This document shows, in pieces, positions 57,180 to 64,000 of a DNA stretch of 64,000 nucleotides. Source of the stretch: G963422445 sp963422445 (GTDB lineage: Bacteria; Pseudomonadota; Alphaproteobacteria; Thalassobaculales; Thalassobaculaceae); assembly GCA_963422445.2 (NCBI GenBank), contig OY729512.2, forward strand, positions 6,507,219-6,571,218. The letters run 5' to 3'. A program made the position numbers and the translations under genes. The notes beneath the pieces were generated by a model that saw nothing but the letters and a program-made list of their open reading frames with translations, searched no databases and had not been told where the DNA came from. Every line of letters begins with the position of its first letter. Within the stretch, counting starts at the first letter, position 1.

Positions 57180-58618
57180 GAGCTTCTTTCAAAATTGCCG
57201 GCCCGACCGGTTTTTGCCTTGTCGAGGCTGATTTTGTTGTCGAGAGCCTAGGTCCCGGGGCCACCCCGTGGCTCGACCCTATCCGATCTCTGGCGCCGAT
57301 TTCAAGGGGACCTTTTCCCTGCGTTGGCCGAGGCGGTCGGTCCTCTCCTGGAGACGCACAAGCGCTTCGTGACAGCTCTCGATCTCGTCAAGGTGGAGGG
57401 CTTCGTCGATGAGGTGTGGACCGGTCCGGGTCGGCCCCGGGAGGATCGCCGGGCGCTGGCCCGTGGCGTCATCGCCAAGGCGGTATGGGATCTGCCGACG
57501 ACCCGCCACCTGATCGACAGGCTCAAGGTGGACCCGACGTTGCGCCGACTGTGCGGCTGGTCGCGTGTCGCGGAGATCCCGCGTGAAGCGACGTTTTCGC
57601 GGGCGTTTGCCGAATGGTCGCAGTCCCGTCTTCCGGAGAGGATGCACGCGGCTCTGGTTGCAGAGACACTGGGCGACGCGCTCATCGGCCACGTGTCGAG
57701 GGACTCGACGGCCATCGAGGCCCGGGAGACGCCGGCCCCGAAGCCGAAGGCCGGGACGCCGAACCGCAAGGGCGGCCGGCCCCGCAAGGGCGCGGAGAGG
57801 ACGAAGGAGCCTGGGCGTCTCGAACGGCAAGCGAACGGGATGGATCTCGATGAGAGGCTCGACGCGCTGCCGAAGGTCTGCGATCACGGGGCAAAGAAGA
57901 CTGCCAAGGGGGTCCTGGAGGCTTGGCGCGGTGACAAGCTGCCTATCGACACAGCAGACTGCGGGGTGCCGCTGAGGACCGTTCTCACCGCGGCATCCGT
58001 CCATGACAGCCAGGTCGCGATCCCGCTGGCGATGATGACCGCCGGGCGTGTGACCAATCTCTACGATCTCATGGACGCGGCCTATGATGCCAGGGAGATC
58101 TACCAGATGAGCGAACGGTTTGGCCATGTGCCGATCATCGATGTCAATCCGCGCCGGGACAAGGACCTCAAGGAGGAGCGAGACCGGGAGGCCCGGGCCC
58201 GGCGTGCAATAGGCCATGTCGATCCCGAGACCGTGCGGTTCCGGATCCGGTCCGGTGTCGAGAGGACCAACGCCCGCCTCAAGGATGAGTGTGGCGGGCG
58301 CCATGTCCGCGTCCGCGGACATTCCAGGGTCGCCTGCCATCTCATGGTCGGCATCCTGGCCCTGGCGGCTGACCCGTTGATACGTCTCGCCGTCCCATAG
58401 CGCGGCTCCGACAACGCATGCCGCCCCTTCGCGGCCCTCTCGAAGAGAGTGGCCCGGAGAGGCGTGTCCCGATGTCCACAAAGGTCCCTGTTCGGTCTCA
58501 TCATCTCTGATGAGACACCGCGAATCCATGGATTCCGACCTCCAGGTGCAGAGGTGACCGGGATCAACCGACCGATCCGGGCTCACCGGACCCTAGGCAG
58601 GAATTTTGCAAGAGGTTC
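57180..58618 (+). mobile_element. Repeated DDE-type IS element, copy D (opposite orientation)
   Basis: The ends GAGCTTCTTTCAAAATTGCC (57180) and GGAATTTTGCAAGAGGTTC (58618) correspond to the other copies. About 60 bases between GGCCACCCCGTGG and CTCGACCC are deleted, removing the ribosome site and the start of the transposase. The element lies between the DUF499 fragment and an IS1595 element whose end starts two bases later. Confidence 0.88.
57324..58400 (+). pseudogene. DDE-type transposase, copy D, start region deleted
   Basis: The frame is open for 358 residues and includes all catalytic blocks (HVSRDSTAIEARE, NLYDLMDAAYDAREIYQMSE, VERTNARLKDECGGRHVRVR), but the first ~20 residues (TLGSTLSDLWRRFQGDLFPA in copy A) are only partly encoded upstream and in-frame stop TAG 57249-57251 precedes them with no ATG or GTG. 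TTG 57324 would be the first possible start, without a ribosome site. Probably not expressed. Confidence 0.7.
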
Positions 58619-58699
58619 GGATTATATACGAAAGTGACCAAAACCGCTTGACGCTGCCCGCTTCGGTCACTATGTTTCCGTTATTCAGTGGAGGCGGTC

Positions 58700-59670
58700 A
58701 TGGCTCACAAGGCACCCGGAAAGCACTACCGCGAAGGCATATCGCTGGTCGATGTCATGCGGATGTTCCCGGATGACGCGGCGGCAGAGTGCTGGTTCAC
58801 CGAGGTTCGCTGGCCGGACGGCCTTCACTGCCCGCACTGCGGATCGACCAACGTCCAGGACGGCACCAAGCACAAGACCATGCCCTATCGGTGCCGGGAT
58901 TGCCGCAAATGGTTTTCTGTCAAGACCGGAACCGTCATGCATTCATCGAAGCTCGGCTTGCAGGTGTGGGCCGTAGCGTCCTCCCTGCTGACGACCGGCA
59001 TCAAGGGCCAGGCCAGCATGAAGTTGCATCGGGACTTGGGCATTACGCAGAAATCCGCGTGGCATCTGGCGCATCGAATCCGCGAGACCTGGGCCAGGAA
59101 GAACCCGCCGTTCGCAGGTCCCGCGGAGGCCGACGAGACGTACATCGGCGGGAAGCTCAAGACCATGCACGCCAAGAAGCTCGCCAGCGCCGCGACTACG
59201 GCAAGACCATTGTTGCAGGCACCCGAGGTCGCGCTACTGGCACCGTGCGCGGCCAGGCGGTCGAGTGCGCGGACAAGGACACCCTCCACGCCTTCGTAGG
59301 TGCTCACGCGGCTCCAGGGGCTACCATCTACACCGACGAAGCCAAGGCGTACCAGAGCCTGCCGAACCACGAGACCGTCACCCACTCTCGCGGCGAGTAT
59401 GTGCGCGAGCAAGTCGGCACCAACGGGATGGCAGCGTTCTGGTCGATGCTCAAGCGCGGCGACCACGGCACCGATCACCCCTGGTCGCCCAAGCACATGG
59501 ACCGCTATGTGGCGGAGGTCACGGGACGCCACAACGACCGCGAATCCGACACCCTTGATCAGATGACCCACATCGCGCAGGGCATGGTCGGAAAGCGGCT
59601 CAGGTATCGCGACTTGGTTGGCAACTTCACAATAAGGCAACGTGATGAGCGAAGAAGAACTGAACCGTGA
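58700..59670 (+). pseudogene. IS1595-family transposase, frameshifted (copy 3)
   Basis: ATG 58700 (MAHKAPGKHYREGISLVDVM) after GGAGG. Zinc ribbon (LHCPHCGSTNVQ, YRCRDCRKWFS), helix-turn-helix (KLHRDLGITQKSAWHLAHRI) and the first Asp (AEADETYIGGKLKTMHAKKL). Near 59185 the frame shifts by one base and some codons are missing. The rest continues KTIVAGTRGRATGTVRGQAV, GATIYTDEAKAYQSLPNHET (second Asp), GTNGMAAFWSMLKRGDHGTD and GRHNDRESDTLDQMTHIAQG. So the element depends on another IS1595 enzyme for movement, if it can move at all. Confidence 0.85.
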
Positions 59671-59995
59671 TCTTGGCGCCTTCGCCAAGCGATATACTGG
59701 ATTGCAGGAGAAGATTGCTTGCCTTAAGGAAAGGCTTTGCAAGATCAGCACCAAACTCGCGGATGACTCGCAGAGCTCAAGGGAAGCGGCGAGCGGGCAC
59801 CTTCGCCCGTCCGAACTGTCCATGGAGTCCGAAATGGTCAACGAGACAATCCGTCAAATGCAGGAAGCCATAGACCAGCGCGAGCGCGTGGCCGCAAAGA
59901 TGAGGGAAACGACATTGAAAGGCATGGTAACTCACACCCGCCCGCAAGGATTACCCGATAGCTTGCTATTTGAACTCGGGGAGTATCTTTCGTAA
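59645..59995 (+). CDS. IS1595 passenger gene, coiled-coil protein
   Basis: 116 residues from ATG 59645 (SEEELNRDLGAFAKRYTGLQ). The first half is a strong heptad-type helix (EKIACLKERLCKISTKLADD), the middle is Ser-rich (SQSSREAASGHLRPSELSME), and a second helix (MVNETIRQMQEAIDQRERVA) is followed by a short tail. I do not recognise the family. It overlaps the 3' end of the transposase frame by 26 bases and lies inside the element's terminal repeats, so it is cargo. IS1595 relatives are known to carry passenger genes. Confidence 0.6.
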   Translation: MSEEELNRDLGAFAKRYTGLQEKIACLKERLCKISTKLADDSQSSREAASGHLRPSELSMESEMVNETIRQMQEAIDQRERVAAKMRETTLKGMVTHTRPQGLPDSLLFELGEYLS

Positions 59996-60151
59996 GCCCA
60001 ACGATGATGGTGGTGAACTAGAATCTTGAGTTCACATAATGTGTTCACATGTGGACAGAGCTACCCCAGCCAAGACGGAGGCTCCGATCCACACTGCGGA
60101 TACGTGGAGCCAGTCAATAAAGCGAAATTGTTGTCCCTCTCGGCGCATACT

Positions 60152-60247
60152 TCATCCTGCCGCAGCAGTGATAAACAAGACAAAGCCAATTCCTATCAGT
60201 ACCCCGTCTATATCCAGCCACACGCCAACATCCTCCCCATTGTGCAT
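60152..60247 (-). CDS. Possible 31-residue single-helix membrane peptide in the IS1595 element
   Basis: On the minus strand ATG 60247 opens MHNGEDVGVWLDIDGVLIGI then GFVLFITAAAG, stop 60152. Ten acidic/polar residues are followed by a hydrophobic helix, as in toxin-like micropeptides. No good ribosome site is seen, so it may be chance. Confidence 0.25.
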   Translation of the reverse strand: MHNGEDVGVWLDIDGVLIGIGFVLFITAAAG

Positions 60248-60483
60248 GACGCCGGCAGTGGGTGCCGGGCCGTTGCAATCACGCACAGGTTATGTGGAGA
60301 CCCTGCCTATTCGCCGGGCCGGGGAGCTACCCCAGCCGGGTCAAGGGCTGTTCTATTCGGCAGGCGACCCGACAGAGCGGGCAACCTGAACGTGATTGCA
60401 GGAGAGAGTGTGGACCACACGGATCGACATTGCCAACCCCTCATGGCACGATCTCGGTGAGGCCAGCCAAGGCAGAGGCACCG

Positions 60484-60675
60484 ATGGACAAGACGCGCAA
60501 GCGCGGCCGGCCGGTCGAGAAGGAAATGCCGGTGCCGATCCCGGATACGCCCGAGAACGTCGCACGGGCACTCCTGACCACGCCGCCGAAGAAGAAAGGC
60601 GAATGGAACTATCTGAAGGGGGAAAGCCCTCAGCTGCGGGAGCCTCACAAAGCAGGCAATACAAGTCCAAAATAG
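60484..60675 (+). CDS. IS1595 passenger gene, small protein with AT-hook-like motif
   Basis: 63 residues: MDKTRKRGRPVEKEMPVPIP then DTPENVARALLTTPPKKKGE and WNYLKGE. KRGRP is the core of an AT-hook, a minor-groove DNA-binding motif. The DTPENVA.A.L..PPKK..W.YL part resembles short proteins seen beside IS1595-type elements in alphaproteobacteria (from memory). It lies 16 bases inside the right end of the element. Possible roles are end binding, target choice or immunity to a second insertion (inference). Confidence 0.6.
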   Translation: MDKTRKRGRPVEKEMPVPIPDTPENVARALLTTPPKKKGEWNYLKGESPQLREPHKAGNTSPK

Positions 60676-60981
60676 GTCAAGGCGTTACCTCGACCTTGGT
60701 CACTTTCGTATATAATCCCCCGTTCATGGGCTGTCTTTCGAGTATATCTGCTCGGTCTGCGGTCTGTGTTCACGCCGCTGCCGGGAGGCGACGTTTGCCG
60801 GTCAGGCCATGAGAGCCGGAGTGGGGTCGTCGGAATCTTCTGCCGGCAGTCGGCAAATCGCTGTCGTTTTCCAGTGCGCGGGCATCGGGAGCTTGGCGCC
60901 GGAGGCCCGAGGACGGCGTCACGTCCTCAACGAAATGCTGGCGCATGAGCACACCCTGGCCGGGTTCTGGAAAGGTTGCTG

Positions 60982-62004
60982 TCACGCTGTCAATCCGTTG
61001 GCTCGCGCCTCGATCGCGGCGCATCGTTCCATCAGCGCATCGAACGGTTCGTTCTCGTCGAGCAGCATGCCGTCGGCCAGCATCCTTGCATAGTCGTCGG
61101 CGAGAACCGCATGCGCGGCGCCGGAGGGAACGAGTTGCAGACCGCTGGAGACCGCCGCCTCATAGTCGATCCGGTCGCCACGAGCATCGTTCTCGGCGAA
61201 GAACATAGCCTTGTGGCGAGCGACCGAAAGCGAAAGGGCGCGGTCGGCGAGCGCCCTTGTCGCGATCCCCGCCTCGTCGAGGCGAGCGAGATCGTGCCAG
61301 TGCCGCGACAGGCGTTGGCCCCGGCGCCGTTCCTGGCGGCAGAAGACGTGGATCGCGGTCGCCTTCTCCCAGAAGGTCCGCTCCGCCAGCATGACGGTGG
61401 GGCACGCTTCGGGAAACGCTAGATCGGGCAAATGCGCCGCCGCGTCGCACAGGACGGGCATGATTTTGTGCGGTTCGCCCGTGGACCGCGCGCCGAACTC
61501 GACCATGACTTCCGGGCGCACGAAACCGGTCTCCTCGAACAACGGCTGGTAAACGATGTAGACCTGATCTCCTTCCGCCCGGATCTGTGCCACGAAACCG
61601 GCGCGGGAGAGCCCTTCTTCGACGCTCGGGCACGCCCGATCCCGGACCCATTCGGCGAGACGGGCACGAATAGCTCGCGTCCAGCGCTTCTCCTGGCTGC
61701 GTGTCGGCGGAAGCGCCTCGTCGCCGGCGCCGGCCACCAGGTCCGGCGCAAAGGCGCGGATATCGTAGGTGACGTCGATATCTTCCGAGAAGCGGCGGAT
61801 CGCGCGCCACACCTTCGATAGCGAGGTGCCGCCCTTGAAGGTCAGATGTTGGGCGAACGGCGCATCGAACAATACGGCAAGCGCTGCGACGACCCAGATG
61901 TCCTTCTCAAGCAGAAACGCGCGGAGACGGCTCTTGTCCTGAGCCACCCTCAAGGCATAACGGCGATCGTCCGCCGAAAGGCGCTGGTAAATCGTGTCGG
62001 CCAT
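60982..62004 (-). CDS. abiEii: AbiEii-type nucleotidyltransferase toxin
   Basis: 340 residues: FLLEKDIWVVAALAVLFDAP, then the nucleotidyltransferase core HLTFKGGTSLSKVWRAIRRF and SEDIDVTYD (GG-T-S and DxD), RPEVMVEFGARSTGEPHKIM (third acidic residue) and the helical C-terminal part with FWEKATAIHVFCRQERRRGQ and RLSRHWHDLARL, typical of PF08843 proteins. AbiEii transfers nucleotides to tRNA and stops growth on phage infection; AbiEi represses and neutralises. The start ATG 62004 lies inside the 3' part of the abiEi frame. All motifs present; probably functional. Confidence 0.88.
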   Translation of the reverse strand: MADTIYQRLSADDRRYALRVAQDKSRLRAFLLEKDIWVVAALAVLFDAPFAQHLTFKGGTSLSKVWRAIRRFSEDIDVTYDIRAFAPDLVAGAGDEALPPTRSQEKRWTRAIRARLAEWVRDRACPSVEEGLSRAGFVAQIRAEGDQVYIVYQPLFEETGFVRPEVMVEFGARSTGEPHKIMPVLCDAAAHLPDLAFPEACPTVMLAERTFWEKATAIHVFCRQERRRGQRLSRHWHDLARLDEAGIATRALADRALSLSVARHKAMFFAENDARGDRIDYEAAVSSGLQLVPSGAAHAVLADDYARMLADGMLLDENEPFDALMERCAAIEARANGLTA

Positions 62005-62593
62005 GCGCGAGGCGGGCGCTCACCGGTTTGGCCATCCAGATGGGCATCACGGCCCGCGCGGTCGCGAGCTCGTGCCGATCCGCCTCGGAAAGCGTCGGCA
62101 AGACCGCTTCGAGGCCGTCCTCGACCTCTTCGGGACCGAGCCACGCCAGGGCGCGGATGACATCGCCCGCCCTTCGGTGCGGCGCTGCCAATTGCCAGCG
62201 CGGCGCGTGACGCAGTTCCACCGTGATTCCTCCGAAGTGAAGCTGCCGGTTGGGACCGGAGGTGAGATAGACCTCGCGGACCGGATTCTGGGTGGTCAGG
62301 CCGAGGCGGTTCGCCGCCGAGCCGCCGCAGGGCACGATGGTCTCGCCCCACACCGCCGAAAGCGCTTCGATCGCCTTGCCGACGCGGGGCGCACACTGCC
62401 CGAACCGGGTCTCGACCGGACGCATGTAGACGCCCTGGCAGATCCGCATGAGCTTGCCTGTCCGGGCAAGGCGCGACAACGCTTGGTCGACCGCTGCCCG
62501 GTTGCCGAGGTGCAGCAGGGCGGCCGGACACAGCGGCGTGGCCTCCGGAAGCGCCGTAGCGTGCTCCATGATGCGACGGGAAAGGCCGCGCAT
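61907..62593 (-). CDS. abiEi: AbiEi-type antitoxin (DUF6088)
   Basis: 228 residues from ATG 62593: an N-terminal winged helix (LLHLGNRAAVDQALSRLART, GKLMRICQGVYMRPVETRFG) that binds the operator, followed by VGKAIEALSAVWGETIVPCG, AANRLGLTTQNPVREVYLTS and the antitoxin body (VIRALAWLGPEEVEDGLEAV). The usual family end is around MPIWMAKPVSA; here the frame continues another 30-40 residues, overlapping the toxin gene by 98 bases, which is unusual and suggests loss of the original stop. It is first in the operon. Confidence 0.82.
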   Translation of the reverse strand: MRGLSRRIMEHATALPEATPLCPAALLHLGNRAAVDQALSRLARTGKLMRICQGVYMRPVETRFGQCAPRVGKAIEALSAVWGETIVPCGGSAANRLGLTTQNPVREVYLTSGPNRQLHFGGITVELRHAPRWQLAAPHRRAGDVIRALAWLGPEEVEDGLEAVLPTLSEADRHELATARAVMPIWMAKPVSARLAHGRHDLPAPFGGRSPLCLEGGSGQEPSPRVSA

Positions 62594-62742
62594 GCTTTGT
62601 ATCTCCGATTCAATATGTCAGAAATCTAGTGGCAAGGCTATCGCGATTCAACACCGGAGAGAAGACGGCAACGGCTTCGCACGGGCGGATACGGGAAGAT
62701 GCATCGCGCTCGTCGCGCCGGACGCTGGAGAAGGGCGTTCGG

Positions 62743-63093
62743 CTACCCGGAACCTCCTTTCGGATCCAATTGTGGCGGCGGCGTGTTCGGAGACGGCGAA
62801 GGGTTGACAACCGATTCGGGCACCAATGACGAAACGAACTGCAGGATTTCCTCGACTTCATCCTTGCGTCCGTCTGCAATGAGGCCGCGCCGAAGGACCT
62901 GGGCGGCGAACAACGCGGCCTTCGCGACCTGGATATCGAGCTCGGTGCGCGGCCATTCGCGACGGTCGAGGGCATCCATGACGAGTTCGACCACGAGCCG
63001 GTTCGGCGAGACATCGCACTTGCCCGCGACCCTCTCGATCCGCTCCCACTGTTCCGGCGTGACCCGGATGGTCCTCGTCAACGTCTCCGCCAT
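62743..63093 (-). CDS. Small ribbon-helix-helix-like protein
   Basis: 116 residues from ATG 63093 (MAETLTRTIRVTPEQWERIE; ATG 63105 is an alternative). TRTIRVTPEQWERIERVAGK and SPNRLVVELVMDALDRREW have the strand-helix-helix layout of RHH DNA-binding proteins used as antitoxin or plasmid regulators. The tail is Pro/Ser-rich (NPSPSPNTPPPQLDPKGG). It is upstream of abiEi on the same strand with 149 bases between. No toxin partner is recognised. Confidence 0.55.
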   Translation of the reverse strand: MAETLTRTIRVTPEQWERIERVAGKCDVSPNRLVVELVMDALDRREWPRTELDIQVAKAALFAAQVLRRGLIADGRKDEVEEILQFVSSLVPESVVNPSPSPNTPPPQLDPKGGSG

Positions 63094-63468
63094 CGGTTGA
63101 CGCATCCTCCTCGGCAAGATTCCATCGTTGTACAGTACGATAGCTTGGCCGGGATTCGTGGCGGCCGACGCATCGAGGGGACTGTCTCGCCAGGGTCGGT
63201 GCCCGCCGGGGACGGTTACGGTCATGCAGTCAGATTGAGTGCTCCATAGGAAGTCTCCTCGACCGCGCGCATGCTCCCGTAACACGCGAAACTCCCGATC
63301 AGGCGCACGGCTCGCAAGGCTTTGATTCGATGGACGAATTCACGCAGTCAATCTGACCCCTCTCCACGCCTGATCGGTCGCTACTCGGCCCAACAACGCT
63401 GTGTCGTCACAAGGCGTTGAAATTGCTCCGAAATGTAGGACAAGCGCGCGCTTGGCACTCAATCACCT

Positions 63469-63828
63469 TCAGGTGCGTGTGGTGTGAAAACCAAGACCCC
63501 GACGGGGGTCCGGATGGTCGAAGCCGACCTGCACACCGTAACCGGCTTGAAGCGCCGGCGCCGCAAGGGTTTGGAGCCGCCGCGGCGATTGAGCGAGACG
63601 ACCGGGCCGCGACACCTGAGCGCGTTCCACATTGTCGTCCAAGGTATAGAGGTAACAAAACGCGTGTCCTGGCGCAAGTCGGCGGCGGCGTTCATCACAC
63701 ATGGCGCACCGCGGCCGGGAGCGTTCCCTCAGCGCATACGCGCGGCCACACATGTTCCGCCGGGCAGAGGGGCGCCGCGCACATGTTCCCGCAGCGCACG
63801 GGCGGACGGTGAATGCGATGCAGTTCAT
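63469..63828 (-). CDS. Hypothetical protein, Arg/Cys-rich
   Basis: 119 residues. ATG 63828 has AAAGGAG about 9 bases upstream, the main support. The sequence (MNCIAFTVRPCAAGTCARRP) is rich in Arg, Pro and Cys (five Cys in the first 70 residues) and has no family I can name; FCYLYTLDDNVERAQVS is the only part that looks like a folded domain. The region is GC-rich and other frames are also open, so this may be a remnant. The remaining 63829-64000 and 63094-63468 show no gene. Confidence 0.3.
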   Translation of the reverse strand: MNCIAFTVRPCAAGTCARRPSARRNMCGRAYALRERSRPRCAMCDERRRRLAPGHAFCYLYTLDDNVERAQVSRPGRLAQSPRRLQTLAAPALQAGYGVQVGFDHPDPRRGLGFHTTRT

Positions 63829-64000
63829 GGCGATGGCTCTCCTTTCACTCGTTACCGCGAGCGCGGGCGTGGTTGGGTAACCCGTTACCGCGGCGTCAGC
63901 CGCGCGGTGCTGCGGACCGATGCGGCCGCGGACATCGGCGATGCGGGCGGAGCCGCGGGCAGTCGTGCGCAGCACGCTGCCGGACGCGGCGACGGCAGCG

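Larger units (their letters stand above)
58620..60717 (+). mobile_element. IS1595-family element with passenger genes (copy 3)
   Basis: The left end GATTATATACGAAAGTGACC (58620) and right end GGTCACTTTCGTATATAATC (60717) are perfect inverted repeats over 20 bases. The 2.1-kb element holds a frameshifted IS1595 transposase, a 116-residue coiled-coil protein gene (59645), a possible 31-residue membrane peptide on the minus strand (60152-60247) and a 63-residue AT-hook-like protein gene (60484). No clean 8-bp target duplication remains because copy D adjoins the left end. Confidence 0.88.

Noticed and set aside
57279..58586. 435-codon minus-strand frame in copy D, and its equivalents at 16.4-17.7 kb and 27.5-28.6 kb on the plus strand
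   Set aside because: The same shadow recurs opposite each transposase copy; the catalytic motifs are on the other strand.

Overview
The window looks like a piece of an alphaproteobacterial chromosome, most likely of Rhodospirillales type. The signs are high GC, a split B12-dependent methionine synthase, a SahR-like ArsR/methyltransferase regulator, a TRAP transporter with CoA-transferase and acyl-CoA dehydrogenase genes, the dgcN/dgcA pair, and a GldG/DUF4340 pair. The lineage is inferred from gene families only. The most obvious property is decay. About a third of the window is insertion sequences (IS630, IS5, IS1595, IS481, IS30 and IS1182 types, plus one repeated DDE element present in four copies) together with broken genes. 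This pattern is typical of a genome after a niche change or early host restriction; that is inference.

Region by region: 1-2.7 kb holds the end of a GldG-like/DUF4340 ABC auxiliary operon. 2.7-8 kb is an IS graveyard with an SDR remnant, an AbrB antitoxin remnant, a two-gene remnant cut by IS1595, and an IS630 remnant closed by 127-bp inverted repeats. 8.2-13.8 kb holds tadA, then a minus-strand one-carbon cluster (MTHFR, a pterin-dependent methyltransferase and a corrinoid-activating ASKHA/ferredoxin protein), then a divergent SDR. 13.8-18.4 kb is IS and repeat territory, including a MITE with an 8-bp target duplication. 18.45-24.1 kb is a compact methionine operon, sahR-metF-metH(N)-metH(C), whose promoter is overlapped by a palindrome. 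It is followed by a convergent methyltransferase and pdxH.

26-37 kb is a second graveyard. It contains IS481, the repeated DDE element, an IS1182 fragment, a RecB-like nuclease fragment, an hsdR pseudogene with at least six nonsense codons in line, two intact accessory genes (one DUF4365), a conjugative MobF relaxase fragment carrying a perfect 38-bp palindrome, an intact IS5 and an IS630 remnant. 37.2-48.1 kb is a well-preserved metabolic block: dgcA-dgcN (D-glutamate use), divergent acyl-CoA dehydrogenase and class III CoA-transferase, a TRAP dctP and dctM with no dctQ between them, and glnE. 49.5-52 kb holds a glycine-zipper lipoprotein and a sulfatase.

52.4-63.9 kb is a degraded defence island. 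It has a second MITE of the same family, a repeated DDE element split by a nested IS1595, an AAA ATPase with a frameshifted TOPRIM-like DUF4276 partner, the first ~75 codons of a DUF499 ATPase cut off by another copy of the DDE element, a 2.1-kb IS1595 element carrying passenger genes (one with an AT-hook-like motif), and an AbiEi/AbiEii toxin-antitoxin pair. The best candidates for something not yet described are the MITE family with variable cores, the IS1595 passenger cargo, the AAA/DUF4276/DUF499 locus, and the coupled two-gene remnant at 6.6-6.9 kb.
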